From contig PMDT01000168.1 of NCBI GenBank assembly GCA_003154555.1, positions 1 through 5,241 of the forward strand: DNA of 5,241 nt. Direction: 5' to 3'. Made by a program: the position numbers and the translations under genes. This document shows positions 1 through 5,241 of this stretch, piece by piece. Source of the DNA: Spirochaetaceae bacterium. Lineage in GTDB: Bacteria > Spirochaetota > Spirochaetia > SZUA-6 > Fen-1364. The notes under the pieces are model-generated. The model did no database searches. It was not told where the DNA came from and was given only the letters and a program-made list of their open reading frames with translations. The first letter of the stretch is position 1. The number at the start of each line of letters is the position of its first letter.

Positions 1-5
1 GGAAC

Positions 6-551
6 GTGCGGCGGTTCCAGTTCAGGCTTGAACGCTTTCTCGAGCTGCGCCGTTGGAAGGAGCGCCAGTGGGAGATCTCCCTGGCGAAGATCCTCGGCGA
101 GTGCCTGCGCCTGGAGCGCAGGATCGAGCAGATCGGGGAGGAGATCGCGGCGAGCAGGCTGGTCGCCTACACGGAAGGCGCGCGCATCGACGTGGAGGCA
201 ATGGCGCGTCGAGACCACTACGTGCTGCGGCTGGCCCGCGAGAGCGAGCGCACAAAGGAAATCCTCATCGTGAAGCGCGTGGAGCTCGAGAAAGTGAGGG
301 CAAGCTACCTCGAGGCCTCCAAGGAGCGAAAGGTGCTGGACAAGCTCAAGGAGCGCCGATCGGGCGAGTATTACGAGCATCAGCTCGATGAGGAGTTCAA
401 GAGCGTTGACGACATGAGCACGGCCGCTGCGGTGAACGCGCGGAGAAACGAATCCGCGGAGTCCGGCGACGCCGCATCCGCGGAGTTGCCGCGGCGCGAA
501 TCCGCGGAGGACCGCGACGCGCAGGCCGACGTGGCTGATACGAAGCCCTAG
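6..551 (+). CDS. fliJ: FliJ, flagellar export chaperone
   Basis: FliJ is a small, soluble, coiled-coil protein of the flagellar type III export apparatus. It works with the ATPase FliI and the gate protein FlhA and helps deliver rod, hook and filament substrates. The GTG start is chosen because the product begins MRRFQFRLERFLELR, the usual FliJ opening. The ribosome site lies mostly outside the window, so an extension upstream cannot be fully excluded. Residues 1-135 are almost wholly charged helix. The KERKVLDKLKERRSGEYYE stretch (about 107-124) is the typical C-terminal FliJ signature. The protein is 181 residues, against about 140-150 usually; the surplus is a low-complexity tail (about 140-181) rich in Ala, Glu, Asp, Arg and Ser. 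Cys33 is the only cysteine in the seven complete proteins of the window. Position before flbB and fliK agrees with spirochaete and Bacillus operons. The family call is firm; the tail's role is unknown. Confidence 0.9.
   Translation: MRRFQFRLERFLELRRWKERQWEISLAKILGECLRLERRIEQIGEEIAASRLVAYTEGARIDVEAMARRDHYVLRLARESERTKEILIVKRVELEKVRASYLEASKERKVLDKLKERRSGEYYEHQLDEEFKSVDDMSTAAAVNARRNESAESGDAASAELPRRESAEDRDAQADVADTKP
453..524 (+). repeat. 24-base tandem repeat in the 3' end of fliJ
   Basis: The 9-base core TCCGCGGAG occurs at 453, 477 and 501, exactly 24 bases apart, giving three in-frame 8-residue units that each begin Ser-Ala-Glu (residues 150, 158 and 166). Units 1 and 3 share a longer context: CGAATCCGCGGAG occurs at 449 and again at 497. 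The rest of each unit has diverged, so this is a degenerate repeat. Each core contains the palindrome CCGCGG. It encodes the acidic, probably disordered tail that makes this FliJ longer than usual. It most likely arose by slippage or duplication within the gene; a function is not evident. Confidence 0.75.
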
Positions 552-558
552 AGCGGGG

Positions 559-576
559 CGCGGCAGATGTGCCGCG
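559..576 (+). other. Intercistronic hairpin between fliJ and flbB
   Basis: CGCGGCA (559-565) and TGCCGCG (570-576) are perfect inverted repeats around a GATG loop, forming a 7-bp GC-rich stem. No T-run follows, so it is not a standard intrinsic terminator, and the operon clearly continues. It starts 8 bases after the fliJ stop and covers an in-frame GTG at 569, which argues that flbB starts further down at 605. It could affect mRNA processing or stability, or the relative expression of the two genes; this is inference. Confidence 0.55.
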
Positions 577-594
577 GTCTCACCACAGGAACGG

Positions 595-599
595 GGAGG
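595..599 (+). promoter_or_regulatory. Ribosome binding site deciding the flbB start
   Basis: GGAGG sits 5 bases before the GTG at 605 within the purine run GGGGAGGGGAA. No comparable purine-rich site precedes the in-frame GTG at 569, which lies at the edge of a hairpin stem. An ATG at 603 is in another frame and does not lead into the FlbB reading frame. Confidence 0.7.
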
Positions 600-604
600 G
601 GAAT

Positions 605-1228
605 GTGGCAGAGTTGTCCGAAGTTCGACCGGGAGTGAGAATATTCATCCTTTTTCTTCTCATCGTCGTTCTCTCGCTCGGAGGGATCATCTGGTTCGAT
701 TATCTCGGCATCGTGGACGCCCGGGCGATGATTTCGCCGGTCTACCAGCTCCTGGGACTGGGAAAACGGAGCGCGATCGCCAGCGCCGACGACCCGAATC
801 TGCTGGACAAGGAGCGGCTGGCCAAGCAGCAGGACTCGATTGCCCTGCTCCAGCAGGACCTGGACACGCGTGCGGCCGCGCTCGACCAGAAGGAGAAACA
901 GCTCAACCAGCTCGGCCAGGATCTGAACGACCGGCAGGCCGCGCTTGATGCCCAGCAAAAAGCGCTAAGCGATGCGAAGAAAACACTCGATGATAGGAGA
1001 GTGAATCTGGAGCAGAATGCCGTCTACCTGACGACGATGGCTCCAGCGAATGCGATCGCGATCCTTTTGAAGCAGGACGATCAATACGTGATCGACACCT
1101 TCCGGATCGTCGATGCGCAGGCTTTGAAGGCAGGCACGGATTCCGTCGTGCCGATCTGGCTTTCGCTGATGCCTCCCGACAGGGCTGCGACGTTGCAGCG
1201 AAAGATGGCGGGGCAAACAGGAGGGTAA
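605..1228 (+). CDS. flbB: FlbB-like flagellar motor protein (FlbB/MotE/YlxF type)
   Basis: This is a 207-residue membrane-anchored protein. A short N terminus is followed by one hydrophobic segment (about residues 13-30, IFILFLLIVVLSLGGIIW). A long charged coiled coil rich in Gln, Asp, Leu and Lys spans about 66-135. A C-terminal domain (about 139-201) resembles the MgtE N-terminal helical fold, with the MPPDRAATLQRKM ending typical of that family. The same architecture is found in YlxF of Bacillus and in MotE. In Borrelia burgdorferi, FlbB is a periplasmic collar protein needed for motor assembly and flagellar orientation, and its gene also lies next to fliJ. The GTG start at 605 is preferred to the in-frame GTG at 569: it has GGAGG at 595-599, and the extra residues would precede the membrane segment without any family feature. 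There are no cysteines. The assignment rests on position and architecture and is less certain than those of its neighbours. Confidence 0.78.
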   Translation: MAELSEVRPGVRIFILFLLIVVLSLGGIIWFDYLGIVDARAMISPVYQLLGLGKRSAIASADDPNLLDKERLAKQQDSIALLQQDLDTRAAALDQKEKQLNQLGQDLNDRQAALDAQQKALSDAKKTLDDRRVNLEQNAVYLTTMAPANAIAILLKQDDQYVIDTFRIVDAQALKAGTDSVVPIWLSLMPPDRAATLQRKMAGQTGG

Positions 1229-1230
1229 GG

Positions 1231-2364
1231 GTGAAGGCAACGGCGCCACAGGCGCCCGTTTCTCCGGGAAAGAAAAGCGGCAAAGCGCAGGGTGCGAAGG
1301 GTTTGTCCTCCGCGCTCGTCTTTTCGCCGAACAAGGCGAAGAACTTCTCCACGCTCATGAGCGCCCGTCTCGCCGCCCTGGGAACACAGAAGGGACTTCC
1401 TGCCGCCCTGGAGAACGGCCATCTCCTCCTGCTCAGGACAGCCGCACTGAACCTTGCCCATTCTGACGGCAAGAAGATACCCCTTCCGATCCAGACCGCT
1501 CAGGCAAGACAGCCGGAAAAGCAGGCATTGGCCGGCGCACAGGTCCCGACCGACAAGACCGATGCGCGGAAGAAGACGGTTCGTTCGCACGCTGCGGAGG
1601 CCCTGCCCGCCGAGCTCGCACCCTCCGGTCCCGCGCCGCTTCCCGGTGCCGCGAAGACCGCGAATGCGAACAAGCCGGAAGCTGCCGCTGCGGCGACGCC
1701 GCCCGCTGACGCCAGGTCCGTCACCGCGCATCATGCCGAGCCGATCGTCCGCGTCGTGGACCAGCGCAGCAAATCGAAGGCGGACGACGCGAATACGACG
1801 CGGCAGGTCGGCACGACCGCGGGCGCGCCCGGGGCTTCCGACAAGGATGCGAACGTCTCATTCGCACAGCGGCTTGCGCCGGGCGATCTTCCTGCCGATG
1901 CACCGCAGAAGCCGGCACTCGCGGCTCCCGTCACCCAGACGACGCTGGAGAGGCTCCAGGACATGACGGGATCCGATCTCCTCCGCGCGACGAATCTCGT
2001 CCTGAAGGACGGGGGCGGAGAGATTCGGATGACGTTGAAGCCGGACTCGCTGGGAAGTGTGCGGGTCCGCATGAATCTCGTCGATAATGTCATTGAAGGC
2101 AAGATCATCGTGGACAGCTCCGCGGCGAAGCAGGTAGTGGACGGCAGCATCGACGCGCTGCGCCGGGCGCTGACCGCGGAAGGCTTCCAGACGGGTTCCC
2201 TCCAGGTTTCGGTCGGGGGGCAGAATACGGACACCGATGCCCGCAAGGATCAGGAGCAGCAGCCGCAGGCGATCCGGCGGATCTCGGCACAGGGCTTTGA
2301 GCAGAATATTCCGGGGGTTGAGAATCTCAGCCTCGGGGATCTTCTGGTGAATGTATTCGTCTAG
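1231..2364 (+). CDS. fliK: FliK, flagellar hook-length control protein
   Basis: FliK is secreted through the growing hook, measures its length, and switches the export gate from hook to filament substrates. The C-terminal Flg_hook domain is clear at about residues 248-332: LVLKDGGGEIRMTLKPDSLG, then alternating beta strands, and a helix around SIDALRRALTAEGFQ. The N-terminal and middle part (about 1-240) is low-complexity, rich in Ala, Pro, Lys and Thr, as expected for the poorly conserved ruler region. The conserved tail ends in LLVNVFV. The GTG start at 1231 follows the flbB stop by two bases, and its ribosome site AGGAGGG (1219-1225) overlaps the end of flbB, suggesting translational coupling. 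The protein has 377 residues, within the normal range, and no cysteine. The spirochaete homologue has also been called FlbC or Tap1. The family call depends on the C-terminal domain and on position next to flgD. Confidence 0.9.
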   Translation: MKATAPQAPVSPGKKSGKAQGAKGLSSALVFSPNKAKNFSTLMSARLAALGTQKGLPAALENGHLLLLRTAALNLAHSDGKKIPLPIQTAQARQPEKQALAGAQVPTDKTDARKKTVRSHAAEALPAELAPSGPAPLPGAAKTANANKPEAAAAATPPADARSVTAHHAEPIVRVVDQRSKSKADDANTTRQVGTTAGAPGASDKDANVSFAQRLAPGDLPADAPQKPALAAPVTQTTLERLQDMTGSDLLRATNLVLKDGGGEIRMTLKPDSLGSVRVRMNLVDNVIEGKIIVDSSAAKQVVDGSIDALRRALTAEGFQTGSLQVSVGGQNTDTDARKDQEQQPQAIRRISAQGFEQNIPGVENLSLGDLLVNVFV

Positions 2365-2382
2365 ATCTGACGGAGGAGCGCT

Positions 2383-2835
2383 ATGGACATTTCGCTTTCG
2401 TTGTCGCCGCAGGAGCAGTCGAAGGTTGCCGCGGATGTGAACAGCTTCAACAAGACGCTCAATGACGGCAAGGGTTCGAAGGCGAGCACCGTGCTGGACA
2501 AGAACGATTTCCTGAAAATCCTCATCACCCAGCTCAGCCACCAGGATCCCACCCAGCCTATGGACGACAAGGAGTTCGTCGCGCAAATGGCGCAGTTCTC
2601 CAGTCTCGAGCAGATGACGAACATGTCCGAAGGCCTCACGAAGGTCGCCGACCTGCTGGCCCGGACGCAGGCCATCAGCATGCTGGGCAGCTCGGTGGAC
2701 ATCGACACCGGCGGCGACACAGTGTCGGGCGTCGTGGATGCGGTCACCGGCGGCCAGTTTCCCCAGCTCCTGGTCAACGGGCAATACTACGATTCTTCCC
2801 AGGTCCTCAAGGTCAAGACGGGCGTGAAGGAGTAA
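2383..2835 (+). CDS. flgD: FlgD, hook cap/scaffolding protein (short form)
   Basis: FlgD caps the distal end of the growing hook and guides FlgE assembly; it is removed when the hook is complete. The diagnostic FlgD segment lies at about residues 40-81: KNDFLKILITQLSHQDPTQP followed by the FVAQMAQFSSLEQMTNM region. A small C-terminal part (about 98-148) starts with MLGSSVDI, equivalent to the common 'LIGK.V' strand, and ends VLKVKTGVKE. At 150 residues it lacks the larger tudor/fibronectin-like module of the 230-residue enterobacterial protein; short forms are normal in spirochaetes and Bacillus. The ATG start has GGAGGAG at 2372-2378. It sits between fliK and flgE, 18 and 6 bases from its neighbours, as expected in one transcript. 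Confidence 0.95.
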   Translation: MDISLSLSPQEQSKVAADVNSFNKTLNDGKGSKASTVLDKNDFLKILITQLSHQDPTQPMDDKEFVAQMAQFSSLEQMTNMSEGLTKVADLLARTQAISMLGSSVDIDTGGDTVSGVVDAVTGGQFPQLLVNGQYYDSSQVLKVKTGVKE

Positions 2836-2841
2836 CGGGAT

Positions 2842-4242
2842 ATGATGCGATCGCTCTGGGCCGGCGTCTCCGGCCTCCAAAACCACCAGACGCGCATGGA
2901 CGTTCTCGGGAACAACATCGCCAACGTGAACACCAACGGCTTCAAGAAGGGAAGGGTCACCTTCCAGGACATGCTGTCCCAGACCCTGGCCGGCGCCGCG
3001 CGCCCCACGGATGAAGTCGGCGGCGTCAACCCTCAGCAGGTCGGCCTGGGGATGCAGGTGTCAACCATCGACACCATCCATACCCAGGGTGCCCTGCAGT
3101 CAACGGGCGTCATGACGGATGTGGCTGTCCAGGGCAATGGGTTCTTCGTCCTGAACGACGGCGACAAGCGCTACTATACGCGCAACGGCGCCTTCGGGCT
3201 CGACCAGGACGGGCGACTGGTGAATCCCGCCGATGGCATGAAGGTCCAGGGTTGGATGGCGCAGACCGTCGGCGGCCAGACCTTCGTCAACAACGCCGCC
3301 GACATCCAGGACCTCGTCATCCCCGTGGGGAGCAAGGATCCGGCGAAGGCCACGACCTCCGTCTGGTTCGCTTCGAACCTCGACAAGCGCACGCCCGAGA
3401 TTCCCGCGGGCTCCACCGCCCAGACAATCGCGGCCGGCACCTGGCAGACCACCTTCGACGTCTTCGATTCCTTCGGCCGCGTGCACAAGTTGCAGGTGAA
3501 CTTCACGAAGGTCCCCGGCATCGCCAACAGGTGGCAGGCCGAGGTGAGCGTCGATCCGGCTGCGCAGACGAACACCAATGCGCGCGTGCAGATCGGAAAC
3601 GGCGCACAGACGGGCAACACGTTCCAGATCGACTTCGACAATCTCGGCGCGCTCGCCGACGTGCGGGATGCGCAGGGGGTCAACATCAACGCAGGGGCCC
3701 TGCAGGCGGCGGTGGCCTACGACGTTCCCGATGCCACCCTGCCTCCCGGCGCGGCGGCAGTGCGGCAGACCTTCAACCTGAACCTGGGCAACGTCGGCGC
3801 CTATCGGGACGCCATCACGCAGTTCGGTGACGCGAGCTCGACAAAGGCGGTCCGCCAGGACGGCTACGGAATGGGGTACCTGGAGACATTCAAGATCGAC
3901 CAGTCCGGCACGATCACCGGCGTCTATACAAACGGCTCCAACAGGACCATCGGGCAGATCGCCCTGGCCTCCTTCACGAACCCTGGCGGCCTGGAAAAGG
4001 CCGGCGAGAACACCTACACGCTGTCGAACAACTCGGGCACGGCGAATATCGGCGCCTCGGGTACGGCGGGCAAGGGCAAGGTGATCGCGGGAACGCTTGA
4101 AATGTCCAACGTGGACCTCGCCGAGCAGTTCACCGATATGATCGTCACGGAGCGCGGCTTCCAGGCGAACTCGCGCACAATCCAGACGTCCGACCAGATG
4201 CTGCAGGAACTTCTGAACCTGAAGAGGTATGGCAGACCATAA
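2842..4242 (+). CDS. flgE: FlgE, flagellar hook protein, without the crosslinking cysteine
   Basis: FlgE polymerises into the hook, the flexible joint between motor and filament. The N-terminal D0 region is clear ([20 protein letters not shown], then the rod-family [14 protein letters not shown] motif). So is the C-terminal helix (about 417-463, including [20 protein letters not shown] and a leucine-rich end). Between them are the FlgE outer domains, including [20 protein letters not shown] at about 205-224. Its 466 residues are close to Treponema FlgE. Spirochaete hooks are reported to be stabilised by lysinoalanine bonds between Cys178 and Lys165 (T. denticola numbering). Here Lys165, Asn179 and Thr334 are present at the same numbers, but residue 178 is Ser (codon TCG, 3373-3375) and the protein has no cysteine anywhere. 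The ATG at 2842 is preceded by AAGGAG at 2827-2832; a second ATG follows at once. Spacing to flgD is 6 bases. The family call is certain; the crosslinking inference rests on recalled numbering. Confidence 0.97.
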   Translation: MMRSLWAGVSGLQNHQTRMDVLGNNIANVNTNGFKKGRVTFQDMLSQTLAGAARPTDEVGGVNPQQVGLGMQVSTIDTIHTQGALQSTGVMTDVAVQGNGFFVLNDGDKRYYTRNGAFGLDQDGRLVNPADGMKVQGWMAQTVGGQTFVNNAADIQDLVIPVGSKDPAKATTSVWFASNLDKRTPEIPAGSTAQTIAAGTWQTTFDVFDSFGRVHKLQVNFTKVPGIANRWQAEVSVDPAAQTNTNARVQIGNGAQTGNTFQIDFDNLGALADVRDAQGVNINAGALQAAVAYDVPDATLPPGAAAVRQTFNLNLGNVGAYRDAITQFGDASSTKAVRQDGYGMGYLETFKIDQSGTITGVYTNGSNRTIGQIALASFTNPGGLEKAGENTYTLSNNSGTANIGASGTAGKGKVIAGTLEMSNVDLAEQFTDMIVTERGFQANSRTIQTSDQMLQELLNLKRYGRP

Positions 4243-4251
4243 TGCGGGGAG

Positions 4252-4264
4252 GGCGGCGACCGCC
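4252..4264 (+). other. Small hairpin before flbD
   Basis: GGCGG (4252-4256) and CCGCC (4260-4264) can pair around a CGA loop in the 35-base gap between flgE and flbD, just upstream of the flbD ribosome site AAGGGGG (4267-4273). No T-run follows, so it is unlikely to terminate transcription. In DNA this GC-rich, a 5-bp stem can occur by chance. Confidence 0.3.
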
Positions 4265-4277
4265 ATAAGGGGGACGA

Positions 4278-4475
4278 ATGGTTGAGGTGACGCGACTGGA
4301 CGGGAAGACGTACTACGTCAACCCGCACCAGATCGAGTACATCGAGCGAAATCCAGATACGACACTCATCATGCAGTCGGGCAAGAGGCTGGTAGTCCGC
4401 GAGGACTACCAGACTGTTTTTTCACGCATCGTGGAGTATCGCCGGCTCATCGGCGCGTTCAAGAACGACGAATGA
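4278..4475 (+). CDS. flbD: FlbD/SwrD family small flagellar protein
   Basis: This is a 65-residue protein of the FlbD family. Note that it is unrelated to the Caulobacter transcription factor of the same name. The family pattern is plain: MVEVTRLDGKTYYVNPHQIE, then the IE..PDTTL...GKRLVV.E core and a C-terminal helix (QTVFSRIVEYRRLIG). In Bacillus subtilis the homologue SwrD promotes motor torque and swarming; its biochemical role is not established. It is predicted to be soluble, with a small beta-rich fold. The start has AAGGGGG 4 bases upstream. The gene lies between flgE and the stator-linked gene fliL. In Treponema and Borrelia motA and motB follow flbD directly, but here they do not. 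Confidence 0.93.
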   Translation: MVEVTRLDGKTYYVNPHQIEYIERNPDTTLIMQSGKRLVVREDYQTVFSRIVEYRRLIGAFKNDE

Positions 4476-4499
4476 ATCAATTGTCGCGCCCGCAAGGTG

Positions 4500-4529
4500 T
4501 TGCGCTGAAATGTATTCCTGTGATATGAT
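4500..4529 (+). promoter_or_regulatory. Candidate sigma-70 type promoter upstream of fliL
   Basis: TTGCGC (4500-4505) and TATGAT (4524-4529) are separated by 18 bases, and a TG at 4521-4522 gives an extended -10 (TGATATGAT). The -10 matches TATAAT at five of six positions; the -35 matches TTGACA at only three. Transcription would start near 4536, leaving an untranslated leader of only about 12 bases, which would begin inside the G tract. The 5-bp inverted repeat at 4491-4504 overlaps the -35. It would give fliL, fliM and later genes an expression independent of the upstream operon. This is prediction from sequence only. Confidence 0.35.
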
Positions 4530-4534
4530 CTGAA

Positions 4535-4542
4535 GGGGGGGG
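4535..4542 (+). repeat. G8 homopolymer in the fliL ribosome-binding region
   Basis: Eight consecutive G are followed by A and four more G directly before the fliL ATG at 4548. GGAGGGG at 4541-4547 is the likely ribosome site. Homopolymers of this length can gain or lose bases by slippage, which here would change the distance between the candidate -10 and the start codon without altering any protein. Confidence 0.6.
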
Positions 4543-4547
4543 AGGGG

Positions 4548-5102
4548 ATGTCTGACGAACAGCAGGACTTGAATCTTGAGGACGTGGGAGCCGGCGCGGA
4601 AGACGCCACGGGTCCCCGCAGGGGAGGGTTCCTTTCCGGAGCGCTGCTCAACATCCTCAAGTGGGCGGCCATCGGCATCGGCGCCGTCATCATCGTCGTC
4701 ACCACCACCGTCATTACCGTCCGCGTCGTGAGCAAGGGCAACCAGCAGCAGGGGCTCGCGGCCATTTCCCCGGAGTATGCCACCAAGCAGGCGCCCCTGG
4801 CGTCGTTCGACGACATCGAGCAGATCCGCGGCCAGACCGCCGATGACCCGCCCGCCATCTTCCTCCTGCAAGTGAGCCTCGCCTATGACGCGAACGACAA
4901 GCTCATTGGACCCGAGATCGGCGGCCGAAAGCGCCAGCTCCAGAGCCTCATCCTCACCGACATCTCGCAGAAGAGCGCCTCCGACCTTGTTCCCGCCAAC
5001 TACGCGAAGCTCCAGGGCGAGCTGCTCGACATCGTCAACAGCGTGATGAAGGACGGCAAGGTGCAGGGGGTGATGTTCCGGCAGTTCGTGGTGCAAAAAT
5101 GA
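4548..5102 (+). CDS. fliL: FliL, flagellar basal body-associated membrane protein
   Basis: FliL is a single-pass inner-membrane protein that surrounds or supports the MotAB stators and influences torque; in Borrelia it affects stator recruitment and flagellar orientation. The 184-residue product has an acidic cytoplasmic N terminus (about 1-24), a basic stretch (PRRGG), and one hydrophobic segment at about 36-60 (KWAAIGIGAVIIVVTTTVIT). The periplasmic FliL domain follows: FLLQVSLAYDANDKLIGPEI, then LQSLILTDISQK, and the conserved ending VQGVMFRQFVVQK. There is no cysteine. The ATG at 4548 has GGAGGGG directly upstream. It overlaps fliM by four bases (ATGA), a sign of coupled translation. It lies after flbD with motA and motB missing from their usual place. 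Confidence 0.94.
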   Translation: MSDEQQDLNLEDVGAGAEDATGPRRGGFLSGALLNILKWAAIGIGAVIIVVTTTVITVRVVSKGNQQQGLAAISPEYATKQAPLASFDDIEQIRGQTADDPPAIFLLQVSLAYDANDKLIGPEIGGRKRQLQSLILTDISQKSASDLVPANYAKLQGELLDIVNSVMKDGKVQGVMFRQFVVQK

Positions 5103-5241
5103 CGGAAGTCCTCTCCCAGGATGAGATAGACCAGCTTCTCACTGCGATCTCATCGGGCGAGGTGGCCACCGAGGAAGTCAGTGCGCCCGCGGACCAGCGC
5201 AAGATCAAGATCTATGACTTCAAGAGGCCCGACAAGTTCTC
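5099..5241 (+). CDS. fliM: FliM, flagellar motor switch protein (5' part only)
   Basis: FliM forms the cytoplasmic C-ring with FliG and FliN/FliY and binds phosphorylated CheY to reverse rotation. Only the first 47 residues are in the window; the frame is open at the right edge. They start MTEVLSQDEIDQLLTAISSG, which holds the N-terminal CheY-P binding motif LSQ.EID.LL at residues 5-14. A short acidic linker follows, then KIKIYDFKRPDKF, the strongly conserved entry to the FliM middle domain. The ATG overlaps the fliL stop (ATGA), and no strong ribosome site is visible, so translation is probably coupled to fliL. An intact CheY-binding motif suggests that the motor is under chemotaxis control. 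Confidence 0.97.
   Translation, partial: MTEVLSQDEIDQLLTAISSGEVATEEVSAPADQRKIKIYDFKRPDKF

Larger units (their letters stand above)
4476..4547 (+). other. flbD-fliL intergenic region (72 bases), site where motAB is usual
   Basis: This is the longest gap in the window and visibly richer in A and T than its surroundings. In order it contains an inverted repeat CGCAA-GGTG-TTGCG (4491-4504), a promoter-like sequence (4500-4529), and a G8 tract running into the fliL ribosome site (4535-4547). It is too short to hold a gene, and I see no fragment that can be read as MotA or MotB. Confidence 0.6.

Noticed and set aside
569..604. Upstream GTG as the start of flbB
   Set aside because: It lies at the edge of a hairpin stem, lacks a convincing ribosome site, and adds 12 residues with no family feature; GGAGG at 595-599 supports the GTG at 605.
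2215..2220. G6 run in the fliK hook domain as a frameshift or slippage site
   Set aside because: The frame continues intact to a typical FliK end, and runs of this length are common in GC-rich DNA.
1858..2886. Minus-strand open frame (342 codons) across fliK, flgD and the start of flgE
   Set aside because: It spans three well-supported + strand genes and their gaps, shows no domain, and is explained by GC bias.
3100..4266. Long open frame (388 codons) on the minus strand opposite flgE
   Set aside because: It mirrors the highly biased codons of flgE; its product is rich in Arg, Val, Gly and Asp with no recognisable family, which is typical of antisense frames in GC-rich genes.
4452..4490. 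GGCGCG (4452-4457) pairing with CGCGCC (4485-4490) as a terminator after flbD
   Set aside because: The loop would be 27 bases, the stem is only 6 bp and partly inside flbD, and no T-run follows.
1..5241. CRISPR array, tRNA or rRNA, insertion sequence, prophage or a novel defence system
   Set aside because: Coding sequence of flagellar genes fills nearly the whole window. No spaced direct repeats, cloverleaf-like sequence, transposase or terminal inverted repeats were seen.

Overview
The window is a gene-dense stretch of one flagellar operon, all on the + strand, with GC-rich, strongly biased third positions. It reads fliJ (start at or near the left edge) - flbB - fliK - flgD - flgE - flbD - fliL - fliM (cut by the right edge). 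FlgE, FliL and the FliM N terminus look like those of spirochaetes. FlgE opens with [20 protein letters not shown] and carries an SNLDKR segment where spirochaetes have CNLDKR. A flbB-like gene between fliJ and fliK also fits. The best guess is a high-GC member of Spirochaetota, which normally have periplasmic flagella. A Bacillota-type fla/che operon has the same order (fliJ-ylxF-fliK-flgD-flgE-swrD-fliL-fliM), so the assignment rests on protein similarity recalled from memory and not on a search.

Layout: 1-551 FliJ, an export chaperone with an unusual repetitive acidic tail. 552-604 holds a perfect 7-bp hairpin and the flbB ribosome site. 605-1228 FlbB, a membrane-anchored coiled-coil motor protein with an MgtE_N-like end. 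1231-2364 FliK, hook-length control. 2383-2835 FlgD, a short hook cap. 2842-4242 FlgE, the hook. 4278-4475 FlbD/SwrD, a small motility protein. 4476-4547 is the largest gap (72 bases), with an inverted repeat, a promoter-like sequence and a G8 tract. 4548-5102 FliL, a stator-associated membrane protein. 5099-5241 is the start of FliM, the C-ring switch protein.

The genes work together in building and driving the hook-basal body. FliJ serves export, FlgD caps the growing hook, FlgE polymerises, and FliK measures it. FlbB, FliL and FliM belong to the motor around the stators and switch.

I saw no new defence, mobile or RNA system. The most interesting observations are inside this known operon. 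(1) FlgE has no cysteine at all: the residue aligned with the lysinoalanine-forming Cys178 of Treponema denticola FlgE is Ser178, while Lys165 is kept. (2) motA and motB, usually found between flbD and fliL in Treponema and Borrelia, are absent. (3) Their place is taken by a short intergenic region with promoter-like and homopolymer features. (4) FliJ has a low-complexity tail built on a 24-base repeat.
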